Of a stretch of 64,000 nucleotides of DNA, positions 27,047 through 36,314 are shown in pieces. A program made the translations under genes and the position numbers. Origin of the DNA: Frigidibacter sp. GTDB taxonomy: Bacteria; Pseudomonadota; Alphaproteobacteria; Rhodobacterales; Rhodobacteraceae. Where the stretch lies: NCBI RefSeq assembly GCF_030695035.1, contig NZ_JAUYTT010000010.1:248001-312000 (forward strand), given 5' to 3'. The first letter of the stretch is position 1. Each line of letters opens with the position of its first letter. The notes under the pieces were generated by a model that saw only the letters and a list, made by a program, of their open reading frames with translations, had not been told where the DNA came from and ran no database searches.

Positions 27047-27928
27047 GTGGATTTCGGACCTTTCCTGCTTCTGGCCCTGATGGAGGGGCTGGTGACGGCC
27101 GCGGTGCTGGCGCTGACGGCGGTCGGCCTCGCGCTGGTCTTCGGCGTGATGCGCGTGGTGAACGTCGCGCATGGCGAGTTCTTCATGCTGGGCGCTGTCG
27201 CCGCGTGGTTCGTCACCACCTGGATCCCCGGCCCGCCCGCGGTGGGTTTCATCGCCGCACTGGTGCTGTGTCCGCTGCTGGTCGCCTCGGTCGCGGCGCT
27301 GGCCGATACGCTGGTGCTGAAGCGGTTGAACTACGATCCCGACGCCACCATCGTCGCCACCATCGGCCTGCTCTATATCCTGCAGCAGGCGGCGCTGAGC
27401 CTTTATGGCCCCGATGCCCGCCCGGTGGAGGCGCCCTTCACCCTGCGCGTGCAATTCCCGTGGTTCGGCTATTCGGGCTACAAGCTGGCGGTGATCGTGG
27501 CGGCGGCGTTGCTGCTTGCCGGGGTCTGGCTGCTGCTGGCGCGCACCAAGATCGGCCTTGTGATGCGCGCCACCCAGATCGACCGGGAAACCGCCCGCGC
27601 CTTCGGCATCAATGTGGACCGGGTCTATGCCGGGGTCTTCGCGCTTGGCGCAGGCCTCGCGGCGGTGGCGGCGGTGCTGATCGTGCCGATCCAGCAGGCG
27701 CATTACCTGATGGGGCATGATCCGCTGCTGCTGTCCTTCATCGTGGTCATCATCGGCGGGCTTGGCAGCCTGCGCGGCACCTTGGTCGCGGCGCTGCTGA
27801 TCGGGCTTTCGGACGGGGTGATCTCTGTCTTCTTCTCGCCCACGCTGGCCAAGATCCTTGCCACGCTGTTCGTGGCGCTGGTGCTGGTCTTCCGCCCGCA
27901 GGGCCTGATGGGAAGGCGCGCAGCATGA
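27047..27928 (+). CDS. ABC transporter permease, LivH type
   Basis: 293 residues, about 8 membrane helices, starting at GTG 27047 with an AGAAGGGG ribosome site. LVFGVMRVVNVAHGEFFMLGA is the signature N-terminal helix of LivH-type permeases and VVIIGGLGSLRGTLVAALLIG the C-terminal coupling region. It pairs with the LivM-type permease, whose start overlaps its stop by 4 bases, to form the inner-membrane channel. Confidence 0.88.
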   Translation: MDFGPFLLLALMEGLVTAAVLALTAVGLALVFGVMRVVNVAHGEFFMLGAVAAWFVTTWIPGPPAVGFIAALVLCPLLVASVAALADTLVLKRLNYDPDATIVATIGLLYILQQAALSLYGPDARPVEAPFTLRVQFPWFGYSGYKLAVIVAAALLLAGVWLLLARTKIGLVMRATQIDRETARAFGINVDRVYAGVFALGAGLAAVAAVLIVPIQQAHYLMGHDPLLLSFIVVIIGGLGSLRGTLVAALLIGLSDGVISVFFSPTLAKILATLFVALVLVFRPQGLMGRRAA

Positions 27929-28872
27929 CCGGCAACGCGTTCAAGGTCTGGGCCCTGCATCTGGGGGTGCTGGCGGCGCTGCTGGCGGCGCAGTTCGTGC
28001 TGCCGGCCTATCACAACGGCAACCTCGCCCGGATTATGGTGCTGGCGGTCTATGCGATGGGGTTCAACATCGCCTTTGGCTATACGGGGCTGCTGAGCCT
28101 CGGCCACGCGCTGTTCTTCGGAGCGGGGCTTTACGGGATGGGAATGCTGGTCGCGCTGGCCGGTTGGGGCGCCGGGGCGGCGCTGACCGCCGGCATCGCC
28201 GCGGGCGGGGCGATGGCGCTGGCCGTGGGCCTGCTGGCGCTGCGCACCGCGGGCGTGTCCTTCATGATCGTCACGCTGATGTTCGCGCAGGCCGGCTACC
28301 TGACCATCCTCTACTACACCCCCTATACCCGCGGCGAGGAAGGCATCGTCATCGACCGCGCCGCAAGGGTGCTGCTGGGGTTCGACCTGTCGGACGATGG
28401 GGTGCGCTACTTCGCCGCCTTCGCCCTCTTCGCCGCCGCGCTGCTGGTCAAGCTGGCGCTGGTCCGCTCGCCCTTCGGCCGCGTCATGGTGGCGATGCGC
28501 GAGAATGAAGAGCGCAGCCGGATGCTGGGCTACGATCCCTTCCGCATCAAGTTGGCGGCGCTGGTGCTGTCTGGCATCTATGCAGGCGCGGCGGGGGCGG
28601 CCTATGGGCTGCTGTTCGGCTATGTCGGGGCCAGCTTCGCCTCGATCCAGTATTCGATCCTGCCCCTCCTGTATGTCCTCCTCGGCGGGGCGGGCACCGT
28701 GCTCGGGCCGTTCCTCGGCGCGGCGCTGATGTTCTACCTGATCGACCTCGCCAGCGGCATCACCACCGCGCATCTGCTGGTGGTGGGGGTCGCGCTGCTG
28801 GTGCTGGTGCTGTTCGCGCCCAAGGGCATTCTGGGCGCGCTGCGAGACAGGGGGCTGAAATGGCTGCCGTAA
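27925..28872 (+). CDS. ABC transporter permease, LivM type
   Basis: 315 residues, about 9 to 10 membrane helices. Family signatures are FNIAFGYTGLLSLGHALFFG, the cytoplasmic coupling stretch VMVAMRENEERSRMLGYDPF, and the end helix before LFAPKGILGALRDRG. It starts within the LivH stop and runs 13 bases into the ATPase gene. Partner of the LivH-type permease. Confidence 0.88.
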   Translation: MTGNAFKVWALHLGVLAALLAAQFVLPAYHNGNLARIMVLAVYAMGFNIAFGYTGLLSLGHALFFGAGLYGMGMLVALAGWGAGAALTAGIAAGGAMALAVGLLALRTAGVSFMIVTLMFAQAGYLTILYYTPYTRGEEGIVIDRAARVLLGFDLSDDGVRYFAAFALFAAALLVKLALVRSPFGRVMVAMRENEERSRMLGYDPFRIKLAALVLSGIYAGAAGAAYGLLFGYVGASFASIQYSILPLLYVLLGGAGTVLGPFLGAALMFYLIDLASGITTAHLLVVGVALLVLVLFAPKGILGALRDRGLKWLP

Positions 28873-29570
28873 CCTTGCTGGAAGCCCGCGCCCTGACCCG
28901 GCATTTCGGCGGCCTGCGCGCCGTGGACGGGGTGGATTTCGATCTGGCGCAGGGCGAGATCCACGCCCTGATCGGCCCCAATGGCGCGGGCAAGACCACC
29001 TTCGTCAGCCTGCTCTGCGGCCGGGTGCCGGTGCAGTCTGGCAGCATCCGCTTTGCCGGGCAGGACATTACCCGCCTGCCGGCGCACGCCCGCGTCCGCG
29101 CCGGCATCGCCTATACCTTCCAGATCACCGCGATCTATGCGCGGCTGAGCGTCCTCGACAACATCGCGCTGGCCGTGCAGTCGCGGGGGGCCTCCCACCT
29201 CGCGGCGGAATCCATGGCCGCGCTCGACCGCGTCGGCCTTGCCTCCCGCGCAGACATGCTGGCGGGCGAGCTCTCCTACGGCCACCAGCGCCTGCTGGAG
29301 GTGGCCATGGGCCTCGCCCTGCGCCCGCGCCTCCTGATCCTCGACGAGCCGACGCAGGGGCTGGCGAACTCCGAGATCGACGCCTTCAAGGATCTGGTCC
29401 GCGGCGTGGTGCCGGACATGACCGTGCTGCTGATCGAGCACAACATGGATGTGGTGATGGACCTTGCGCAGCGGATCACCGTGCTGAACTTCGGGCAGGT
29501 TCTGGCGACCGGCACGCCGGACGAAATCCGCGCCAACCCGGCGGTGCAATCCGCCTATCTGGGGGGCTGA
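28860..29570 (+). CDS. ABC transporter ATP-binding protein, LivG type
   Basis: 236 residues. Walker A GPNGAGKTTF, Walker B LLILDEPTQGL and H-loop in IEHNMDVV are all present. The signature region is atypical: ELSYGHQRLLEVAM in place of LSGGQ, as is common in LivG proteins of this transporter class. It powers the Liv-type importer. Overlaps LivM by 13 bases and ends directly before the next ATG with no spacer. Confidence 0.88.
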   Translation: MAAVTLLEARALTRHFGGLRAVDGVDFDLAQGEIHALIGPNGAGKTTFVSLLCGRVPVQSGSIRFAGQDITRLPAHARVRAGIAYTFQITAIYARLSVLDNIALAVQSRGASHLAAESMAALDRVGLASRADMLAGELSYGHQRLLEVAMGLALRPRLLILDEPTQGLANSEIDAFKDLVRGVVPDMTVLLIEHNMDVVMDLAQRITVLNFGQVLATGTPDEIRANPAVQSAYLGG

Positions 29571-30266
29571 ATGCTGCAGGTGCGCGAACTCGAGGCCGGT
29601 TACGGCGCGGTGACGGTGCTGCGGGGGCTGACCCTGCAGGCGGCGCCGGGCGAGGTGCTCTGCGTGATGGGCCGCAACGGTGCGGGCAAATCCACGCTGA
29701 TGAAGGCGATCATGGGGCTGGTGCCTGCGAATGCCGGCGAGATCACGCTGGACGGCTCACGCGTCAGCGGTCTGCCCGCGCATGAGGTGCCGCGGCTGGG
29801 GATCGGCTATGTCCCGCAGGGGCGGCGGCTCTTTGGCGATCTGACGGTGGCCGAAAATATCGAGATCGGGCTGATGACCCGCCGCCACGGCGCCGCCACC
29901 CGCGAGCGGGTGCTCGACCTCTTCCCGCGCCTGCGCGAACGCATGGGGCAGGTCTCGCGCACCCTGTCGGGCGGTGAGCAGCAGATGCTCGCCATCGCCC
30001 GCGCGCTGTGTATCGAGCCCAAGGTGCTGCTGCTGGACGAGCCGACCGAGGGGCTGCAACCCTCGATGATCGCGCTGATCCGCGAGACGGTGGTGGCGCT
30101 GAAGGCGACGGGCGTCGCGACGGTGCTGGTGGAACAGCGCGTCGATGCGGTGCTGTCGGTCGCCGACCGCGTGGCCTTCGTCGACCACGGCCGCGTCGCC
30201 GAGGTGGTTCCGGCGGCGGGGATGACGCACAATTCGCCCGAATTCCTGAAATACGTTGGGATCTGA
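29571..30266 (+). CDS. ABC transporter ATP-binding protein, LivF type
   Basis: 231 residues. Walker A GRNGAGKSTL, signature TLSGGEQQML, Walker B VLLLDEPTEGL, H-loop-equivalent VLVEQRVDAV (Gln where many ABC proteins have His; Glu-Gln is frequent in LivF). Second ATPase of the importer. ATG follows the previous stop immediately, and the hydantoinase A gene follows after 3 bases, tying uptake to catabolism in one transcript. Confidence 0.88.
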   Translation: MLQVRELEAGYGAVTVLRGLTLQAAPGEVLCVMGRNGAGKSTLMKAIMGLVPANAGEITLDGSRVSGLPAHEVPRLGIGYVPQGRRLFGDLTVAENIEIGLMTRRHGAATRERVLDLFPRLRERMGQVSRTLSGGEQQMLAIARALCIEPKVLLLDEPTEGLQPSMIALIRETVVALKATGVATVLVEQRVDAVLSVADRVAFVDHGRVAEVVPAAGMTHNSPEFLKYVGI

Positions 30267-30269
30267 GCC

Positions 30270-32327
30270 ATGGCCAAAGGGGAACTGGAGACCACCCCGC
30301 GCGGCCTCGTCGCCGGCGTCGATGTCGGCGGCACCTTCACCGACCTCGTGATCTTCGATCCTGCCACCGGCACCGTCCGGCTGGCCAAGGTGCCGACGAC
30401 GCTCGACAATCAGGCTTTCGGGGTGCTCGCGGCCTTTGCGGCGGCGGATCAGGATCTGACCGGCCTCGACCTCATCGTGCATGGCACCACCACCACCACC
30501 AATGCCGTGCTGGAACGCAAGCTGGCCCGCACCGGCATCGTCACCACCATGGGCTTCCGCGACGTGCTGGAGCTTGGCCGCCGCACCCGCCCGCAGCCCT
30601 ATGGCATGACCGGGCGCTTCGCGCCGATCATCCCGCGCGACCTGCGGGCCGAGGTGCCCGAGCGGATGGACGCCCGGGGGCAGGTGCTGACGCCGCTGGA
30701 TGAACCCGCCTTGCGCGCCGCCCTCGCGGACCTGCTGGCGAAGGGTTGCGAGGCGCTGGTCATCCATTTCCTGCATTCCTATGCCAACCCCGCGCATGAG
30801 CTGCGGGCGGCGGAGATCGCGGCTGAGGTCTGGCCCAATACCCACATCACCATCGGCCACCGCCTCCTCTCCGAAAGCCGCGAATATGAACGCGGGGTGA
30901 CGGCCGCCGTCAACGCCGCCGTGCAGCCGCTGCTGGAGCGCTACATCGCCCGGCTTCAGACGGAGCTGAGCGCCCGCGGCTACACCCGCGAGCTCTTGGT
31001 GATGAACGGCAACGGCGGCATGGTCTCGTCCCGGCTGGTGGCGCGCGAGGCGGTGAAGACGGTGATGTCCGGCCCCGCCTCTGGCGTGATGGCGGCGGTC
31101 TATACCGGGCGGCGGGCGGGGATGCCGAACCTCGTGACCTATGACATGGGCGGCACCTCCACCGATGTGGCGCTGATCCGCGGCGGCCGCGCGCCTGTGT
31201 CGAACGAGATCGAGATCGAATATGCAATGCCGATCCATGTGCCGATGGTCGATGTGCGCACCGTCGGGGCAGGGGGCGGCTCGCTGGCCCGGGTCGATGC
31301 GGCCGGGATGCTGCGCGTCGGCCCCGAAAGCGCCGGCAGCACGCCGGGGCCGATCTGCTATGGCCGCGGCGGCACGCAAGTGACCATCTCCGACGCCAAC
31401 CTGCTGCTGGGGCGGCTGCCACCCGAGCGGTTCGGGGGTGAGCTGCGGGCCGCCGTGCGCGAGGCCTTCGCGCAGCAGATCGGCGCGCCCCTTGGCCTGA
31501 CGCCCGAGGCAGCGGCGATGGCGGTGCTGCGGCTTGGCAATACCCATATGGCCGGCGCGATCCGCATGGTCTCCATCTCCATGGGCGCCGACCCGCGCGA
31601 CTTCGCGCTCTTCGCCTTCGGCGGCGCCGGCCCGCTGCACGCCGCGGCGCTGGCGCGGGAACTGGCGATCCCGCAGGTTCTGGTGCCCGCCCGCCCCGGC
31701 ATCACCAACGCGCTTGGCTGCGTGGTGGCCGACCTGCGCCATGACTTCGTGCGTACCCTCAACCGCCCTCTGGACCTCGCGGATATGGCCACCGTCCACG
31801 CCATCTTCGCCGCGCAAGAGGCCGAGGGCCGCGCCCTGATCGGGGCCGAGCGCATCGCCCTGACCGGCATCACGGCCGAATACAGCGTAGATATGCAGTT
31901 CGTCGGCCAGACCCACCTGCTGCGGGTGCCGCTGCCAAGCGGCCAGCCCACCCGGGCCGAACTGCAAGCCGCCTTCGAGCGCGCCTATCACGCCCGCTTC
32001 CGCGTCGATCTGGACAGCATCCCCGCCAACCTCGTGAACCTCAACACCTCCGTCATCGGCGCCCGCCCCGAGATCGACCTCGCCGCCCTGATCGACCCCG
32101 CCGGCCGCCGCGCCACCCTCTCGGAAGCCCGGACTGGCACCCGCCCGGTCTGGTTCGAAGGCTGGACCGACACGCCGGTCTATTGGCGCGACCACCTGCC
32201 GGCGGACCTGAACCTCACCGGCCCGGCGATCATCGAACAGATGGACACGACGCTGGTTCTCGACCCGAGGGACCATGCGAGGATGGATGCGGACGGCAAC
32301 CTGATCGTCACGGTAAGGAGCGCCTGA
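30270..32327 (+). CDS. Hydantoinase/oxoprolinase family protein, HyuA subunit
   Basis: 685 residues, usual for HyuA. The N-terminal hydantoinase/oxoprolinase domain shows the phosphate-binding GVDVGGTFTDLVIFD and HGTTTTTNAVLER; the central actin-like ATPase part has TYDMGGTSTDVALIRGG and the GAGGGSLARVDAAG loop. It is the ATP-binding subunit that works with HyuB. The two-subunit family covers ATP-dependent N-methylhydantoinase, 5-oxoprolinase and acetone/acetophenone carboxylases, so either lactam opening or carboxylation is possible. In this cluster lactam opening after ring reduction fits best, by inference. Confidence 0.85.
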   Translation: MAKGELETTPRGLVAGVDVGGTFTDLVIFDPATGTVRLAKVPTTLDNQAFGVLAAFAAADQDLTGLDLIVHGTTTTTNAVLERKLARTGIVTTMGFRDVLELGRRTRPQPYGMTGRFAPIIPRDLRAEVPERMDARGQVLTPLDEPALRAALADLLAKGCEALVIHFLHSYANPAHELRAAEIAAEVWPNTHITIGHRLLSESREYERGVTAAVNAAVQPLLERYIARLQTELSARGYTRELLVMNGNGGMVSSRLVAREAVKTVMSGPASGVMAAVYTGRRAGMPNLVTYDMGGTSTDVALIRGGRAPVSNEIEIEYAMPIHVPMVDVRTVGAGGGSLARVDAAGMLRVGPESAGSTPGPICYGRGGTQVTISDANLLLGRLPPERFGGELRAAVREAFAQQIGAPLGLTPEAAAMAVLRLGNTHMAGAIRMVSISMGADPRDFALFAFGGAGPLHAAALARELAIPQVLVPARPGITNALGCVVADLRHDFVRTLNRPLDLADMATVHAIFAAQEAEGRALIGAERIALTGITAEYSVDMQFVGQTHLLRVPLPSGQPTRAELQAAFERAYHARFRVDLDSIPANLVNLNTSVIGARPEIDLAALIDPAGRRATLSEARTGTRPVWFEGWTDTPVYWRDHLPADLNLTGPAIIEQMDTTLVLDPRDHARMDADGNLIVTVRSA

Positions 32328-32366
32328 CATGCCCGCTTTGCCTTTTCCAAATATCCTCGGGGGGCT

Positions 32367-32389
32367 CCGGGGGGCAGACAGCCCCCCGG
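32367..32389 (+). repeat. Palindromic GC-rich element between hyuA and hyuB
   Basis: CCGGGGGGC and GCCCCCCGG form a perfect 9-bp stem with loop AGACA. It is preceded by TTTCCAAATATCCTC. The unit (AT-rich lead plus GC palindrome) looks like the dispersed REP-like elements of Rhodobacteraceae genomes, from memory. It occupies the only sizeable gap (87 bases) in this part of the operon and could affect transcript stability. I see one copy in the window. Confidence 0.5.
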
Positions 32390-32414
32390 CTTCGCTCGCC
32401 AGAGGCGCAACCCC

Positions 32415-34115
32415 ATGAGCCTCGACCCCGTCACCCTCGCCGTCATCCAGGCCGGCCTCCAGCAGGTCTGCGACGAGATGGACCTCAGCTTTTCCCGCGC
32501 CGCCTTCTCGCCGGTGATCGCCGAAGCCGATGACCGCTCCGACGGCATCTATGACGCCAGCGACGGCTCCCTGATCGCGCAAGGCGCGCGGGGGCTGCCG
32601 GTCTTCGTTGGCACCATGCAATTCTCCACCCGCCACCTGATCCAACGCATTGCCAGCGGCGAGACGCTGCCGCCGGAGCCGGGTGACATCTACATCGTCA
32701 ACGACCCTTACCTTGGCGGCACCCATCTGATGGATGTGCGCTTCGCCATGCCCTTCTACCGGGACGGCCAGATCTTCTGCTGGCTCTCCAACACCGGCCA
32801 CTGGCCCGATACCGGCGGCGCGGTGCCCGGTGGCTTCAGCGCCAGCGCCACCAGCGCGGAGCAAGAAGGGCTGCGCCTGCCGCCCGTCAAGCTGTTCAAG
32901 CGCGGGGTGATGGACCCCGAGCTGTGGCAGGTGATCTGCTCCAATATCCGCGTCTCGGGCCAGCGCATCGGCGATGTGAAGGCACAGGCCTCGGCGCTGC
33001 TGGTGGGGGCGGAACGGCTGACGACGATCCTCGACCGCTATGGCGACGGCGATGTGCGCGAGGCGATTGCCCGGGTGCGCGCGCTGGCGGCGCGGCAGAT
33101 GCGCGCCAGCATCGCGCAGATCCCCGAGGGGCGCCTGACCGCCAGTGCCTTCATCGACAGCGACGGCGTGGTGAATGAGCCCCTGACAATCGCGCTGACC
33201 GTCACCCGCAGCGGCGCGCCGGGCGAGGAAACGCTGACCTTCGACTTCACCGGCTCCTCGCTGCCCTGCGCCGGGCCGATGAACTCGGTCCGCGCCACCA
33301 CGCTGTCGTCAGTCTACCTCGCCATGCGCCACATCTTCCCCGATGTGCCGATGTCGGCGGGCGCGTTCGAGCCGCTGGAGGTCATCGGCATCGAGGGCAC
33401 TTTCCTCGATGCCCATTACCCCCGCCCGGTCTCTGGTTGCGCCGCCGAGGTCAGCCAGCGCATTGCCGAGGCTGTGTTCGCCGCGCTGGTGCAGGGGATC
33501 CCGGACCTCGTCACCGCATCCCCCGCCGGCACCTCGGGCAATTTCGGGCTGGGGGGGCACGACCCCGACAAGGGCCGCGACTATGTGATGTACCAGATCT
33601 CGGGTGGCGGCTATGGCGGCAATGCCGGGCATGACGGGCTGGCCAATGGCTGCTCCACCATCGGCATCTCCAAGGCCCCGCCGGTGGAGATCATGGAGCA
33701 GACCTATCCGGTGCTCTACCGCCGCTATGCGCTGCATGAGGGCTCGGGCGGGGCCGGGCAGCAGCGGGGTGGCTTTGGGCTCGACTATGAGATCGAGCTT
33801 CTGCGCGGCACTGCCCGCGCCAGTTTCGTGATGGACCACGGCCGCACCGGCCCGCAGGGGGCGCTTGGCGGGCAGGATGGCGCGGTGAACCGGGTGGAGG
33901 TGATCCGCGGCGGCGTGGTGGCGGTGCCCGAGCATCTGTCCAAGGCGCAGGACATCCCCTTGCAGCCCGGCGACCGGGTCCGCGTCCGCACCCCCGGCGG
34001 TGGCGGCTATGGCGATCCGGCCCTGCGCGATCCGGGGGCGGTGGCCGAGGATGTACGCCTTGGCCGCTACACTCCCGATCAGGCCCGCGCACTGTTTCCA
34101 GGATGGAGGGGCTAA
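32415..34115 (+). CDS. Hydantoinase family protein, HyuB subunit
   Basis: 566 residues, full length for HyuB. Family marks are the DPVTLAVIQAGLQQVCDEMD start, NDPYLGGTHLMDV, FDFTGSS, GGGYGGNAGHDG and the C-terminal TPGGGGYGDP. It forms the catalytic heteromer with HyuA. The N-terminal metal-site region is complete. The stop overlaps the next start (TAATG). It follows hyuA after a palindromic element. Confidence 0.87.
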   Translation: MSLDPVTLAVIQAGLQQVCDEMDLSFSRAAFSPVIAEADDRSDGIYDASDGSLIAQGARGLPVFVGTMQFSTRHLIQRIASGETLPPEPGDIYIVNDPYLGGTHLMDVRFAMPFYRDGQIFCWLSNTGHWPDTGGAVPGGFSASATSAEQEGLRLPPVKLFKRGVMDPELWQVICSNIRVSGQRIGDVKAQASALLVGAERLTTILDRYGDGDVREAIARVRALAARQMRASIAQIPEGRLTASAFIDSDGVVNEPLTIALTVTRSGAPGEETLTFDFTGSSLPCAGPMNSVRATTLSSVYLAMRHIFPDVPMSAGAFEPLEVIGIEGTFLDAHYPRPVSGCAAEVSQRIAEAVFAALVQGIPDLVTASPAGTSGNFGLGGHDPDKGRDYVMYQISGGGYGGNAGHDGLANGCSTIGISKAPPVEIMEQTYPVLYRRYALHEGSGGAGQQRGGFGLDYEIELLRGTARASFVMDHGRTGPQGALGGQDGAVNRVEVIRGGVVAVPEHLSKAQDIPLQPGDRVRVRTPGGGGYGDPALRDPGAVAEDVRLGRYTPDQARALFPGWRG

Positions 34116-35194
34116 TGCTGGAAGGGCTGCGGGTCATCGAGTTCGAGGGGCTGGGGCCGGGCCCCTTCGCCGCGATGCTGCTGGCCGATCTGGGGGCCGA
34201 GGTCATCACCATCCACCGCCCCGGCCCGGGCGCGCCGGGGCTGCTGGACCGCGGCAAGCGCTCCATCACGCTCGACCTCAAGGCCCCGGATGATATCGCC
34301 ATCGCCCGCGCCCTGATCGCCTCGGCCGAGGCGCTGATCGAGGGGCTGCGGCCGGGGGTGATGGAGCGGCTGGGGCTGGGGCCCAAGGACTGCCACGCGC
34401 TGAACTCGGCGCTGGTTTACGCGCGCATGACCGGCTGGGGCCAGACCGGACCGCTGGCGCCAGTGGCGGGGCATGACCTCAACTACCTCGCCCGCTCTGG
34501 CGCGCTGTGGTTTGCGGGGCTGCCCGGGGACGCGCCGATGCCGCCGCCGGCGCTGGTCGGCGATATCGGCGGCGGGGCGATGTATCTGGCCGTCGGCCTG
34601 CTGGCCGGGGTGATGCGGGCGCGCATGACCGGGCAGGGGACCACCGTCGATGCCGCCATCGTCGATGGCTCGGCCCATATGCTGGCGCTGCTGCTGTCGC
34701 TGCGCCCTCCCACCGCGCAGGGATTTGCCCGCGGCACCGGTCCGCTGGACGGCCCGCACTGGTCGCGCAGTTATGGCACCGCCGATGGCGGCCATGTCGC
34801 GGTGCAGGCCTACGAGCCGAAATTCTACGCGCTGCTGCTGGAGGGGCTGGGGCTGGCGGGCGACCCCGCGATGGCCGCGCAGCACGACCCTGAGCAATGG
34901 CCGGCCCAGACCGCCCGGCTGGCTGCGATCTTCGCGGCCCATCCCCGCGCCCACTGGGAAACGCTCTTCGGCGCCAGCGATGCCTGCGTGGCCCCGGTGC
35001 TGTCCCCGGACGAGGCCGCCGCCGATCCGCATATGGCCGAGCGCGGCACGTGGCAGGAGACGGGGGGCACCCTGCAACCCTCCCCCGCGCCCCGCTTCGA
35101 CGGCCATCGCGCGGACCTGAACCCGCTCCCCGCCCGCGACCAGCACCGGACGGAGATCCTCACTGACCTCCGCCAGCGCGGCCTGCTGCCCTGA
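34115..35194 (+). CDS. CaiB/BaiF family CoA-transferase or acyl-CoA racemase
   Basis: 359 residues, the length of the alpha-methylacyl-CoA racemase branch. N-terminal GLRVIEFEGLGPGPFAAMLLADLGAEVI, then DLKAPDD and ALVYARMTGWGQTGP, and a PLAPVAGHDLNYLA segment that includes the Asp acting as catalytic acyl carrier in this family. The ribosome site GGATGGAGGGG precedes ATG 34115, which overlaps the hyuB stop. Likely activates the ring-opened acid with CoA, or epimerises an acyl-CoA, so that it can enter beta-oxidation-like steps. Confidence 0.82.
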   Translation: MLEGLRVIEFEGLGPGPFAAMLLADLGAEVITIHRPGPGAPGLLDRGKRSITLDLKAPDDIAIARALIASAEALIEGLRPGVMERLGLGPKDCHALNSALVYARMTGWGQTGPLAPVAGHDLNYLARSGALWFAGLPGDAPMPPPALVGDIGGGAMYLAVGLLAGVMRARMTGQGTTVDAAIVDGSAHMLALLLSLRPPTAQGFARGTGPLDGPHWSRSYGTADGGHVAVQAYEPKFYALLLEGLGLAGDPAMAAQHDPEQWPAQTARLAAIFAAHPRAHWETLFGASDACVAPVLSPDEAAADPHMAERGTWQETGGTLQPSPAPRFDGHRADLNPLPARDQHRTEILTDLRQRGLLP

Positions 35195-35276
35195 CGCTTT
35201 TCCACCTTCCCGCCTCGCCCGCTTCCGGGCAGGATCGCCGCAGCGCGCAGCGGCGACAGCCAAGGAGAGACCAAGA

Positions 35277-36308
35277 ATGAAGGTGTTTTTCAGCGAGGAT
35301 CACCGCCTGCATTTCCCGCAGGCCGAGCTGAGCGGGGGCCAGTTCGTCACCCCCTATGAGCGGCCAAGCCGGGCGGAATACGTCTATCAGCGGCTCAAGC
35401 AGCAGGGCCTGCGCGACATCGCCGATCCGGGTGCCTGCGACATGGCCCCGGTGCGGGCGATGATGGACCCGGGCTTCCTTGCCTTCCTCGAAACCGCCTG
35501 GGACCAGTGGAAGGCCGCGGGCTGCGCGGGTGAGGTGATCCCGGCGGCGATCCCGGCGCGGCGGATGCAGATGGCGCGGCCGCCCCGCAATATCGACGGG
35601 CTGGCGGGCTACTACTGCCTCGCGCAGGAGACCGCGATCACCGGCGGCACCTGGGGCGCGGCGCTGTCGTCGATGGCTTCGGCGCAGGCGGCGCAGCGCC
35701 ATGTGGCGGCGGGCGCGCGGTCGGCCTTCGCGCTCTGCCGTCCGCCCGGGCACCATGCGACGGCGGACATGTATGGCGGGTATTGCTTCCTCAACAACGC
35801 CGCCGTGGTCGCCCAGATGTTCCGCGATCAGGGCGCGGGCCGGGTCGCGGTGCTGGACATCGACTTCCACCACGGCAACGGTACGCAGGACATCTTCTAT
35901 GGCCGAGGCGACGTGTTCTTCGCCTCGGTCCACGGCGCGCCGGAGGATGCCTTTCCCTACTTCCTCGGCTTCGCGGATGAGACCGGCGCGGGCGCGGGCG
36001 AGGGCACCACGGCCAACTACCCGCTGCCGCCCGGCACCGGCTATGACCGCTGGTCCGGGGCGCTGGACGATGCCATTGCCCGCATCAAGGCGTGGGGGGC
36101 AGAGGCGCTGGTGGTCTCGCTGGGGGTCGATGCCTACAAGGACGACCCGATCAGCTTCTTCAAGCTCGACAGCCCCGACTTCGCCGATGCCGGCCGCCGG
36201 ATCGAGACGCTCGGCCTGCCGACGGTGTTCTGCATGGAGGGTGGCTATGCGATCGAGGCGGTGGGGATCAACACGGTGAACGTGCTGGAAGGTTTCCTCG
36301 GCGCCTGA
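35277..36308 (+). CDS. Histone-deacetylase-family enzyme, acetylpolyamine amidohydrolase-like
   Basis: 343 residues. Zinc and catalytic motifs are complete: RPPGHHA (tandem catalytic His), GGYCFLNNAAVVA, DIDFHHGNGTQ (zinc Asp and His), and GVDAYKDDPISFF with the second zinc Asp. The N-terminal HFPQAELSGGQFVTPYERP insertion is typical of bacterial acetylpolyamine deacetylases, which remove acetyl groups from acetylputrescine or acetylcadaverine. An AAGGAGAG site precedes ATG 35277. It lies 82 bases after the CoA-transferase gene and may act on an N-acyl intermediate or independently in polyamine turnover. Confidence 0.82.
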   Translation: MKVFFSEDHRLHFPQAELSGGQFVTPYERPSRAEYVYQRLKQQGLRDIADPGACDMAPVRAMMDPGFLAFLETAWDQWKAAGCAGEVIPAAIPARRMQMARPPRNIDGLAGYYCLAQETAITGGTWGAALSSMASAQAAQRHVAAGARSAFALCRPPGHHATADMYGGYCFLNNAAVVAQMFRDQGAGRVAVLDIDFHHGNGTQDIFYGRGDVFFASVHGAPEDAFPYFLGFADETGAGAGEGTTANYPLPPGTGYDRWSGALDDAIARIKAWGAEALVVSLGVDAYKDDPISFFKLDSPDFADAGRRIETLGLPTVFCMEGGYAIEAVGINTVNVLEGFLGA

Positions 36309-36314
36309 TTGCTG

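Noticed and set aside
29757-32864. A 1035-codon open frame on the minus strand opposite livF/hyuA/hyuB
   Set aside because: High-GC genes leave long open antisense frames. The forward genes carry clear family motifs, while the minus frame is low-complexity His/Arg/Gly sequence without any motif.
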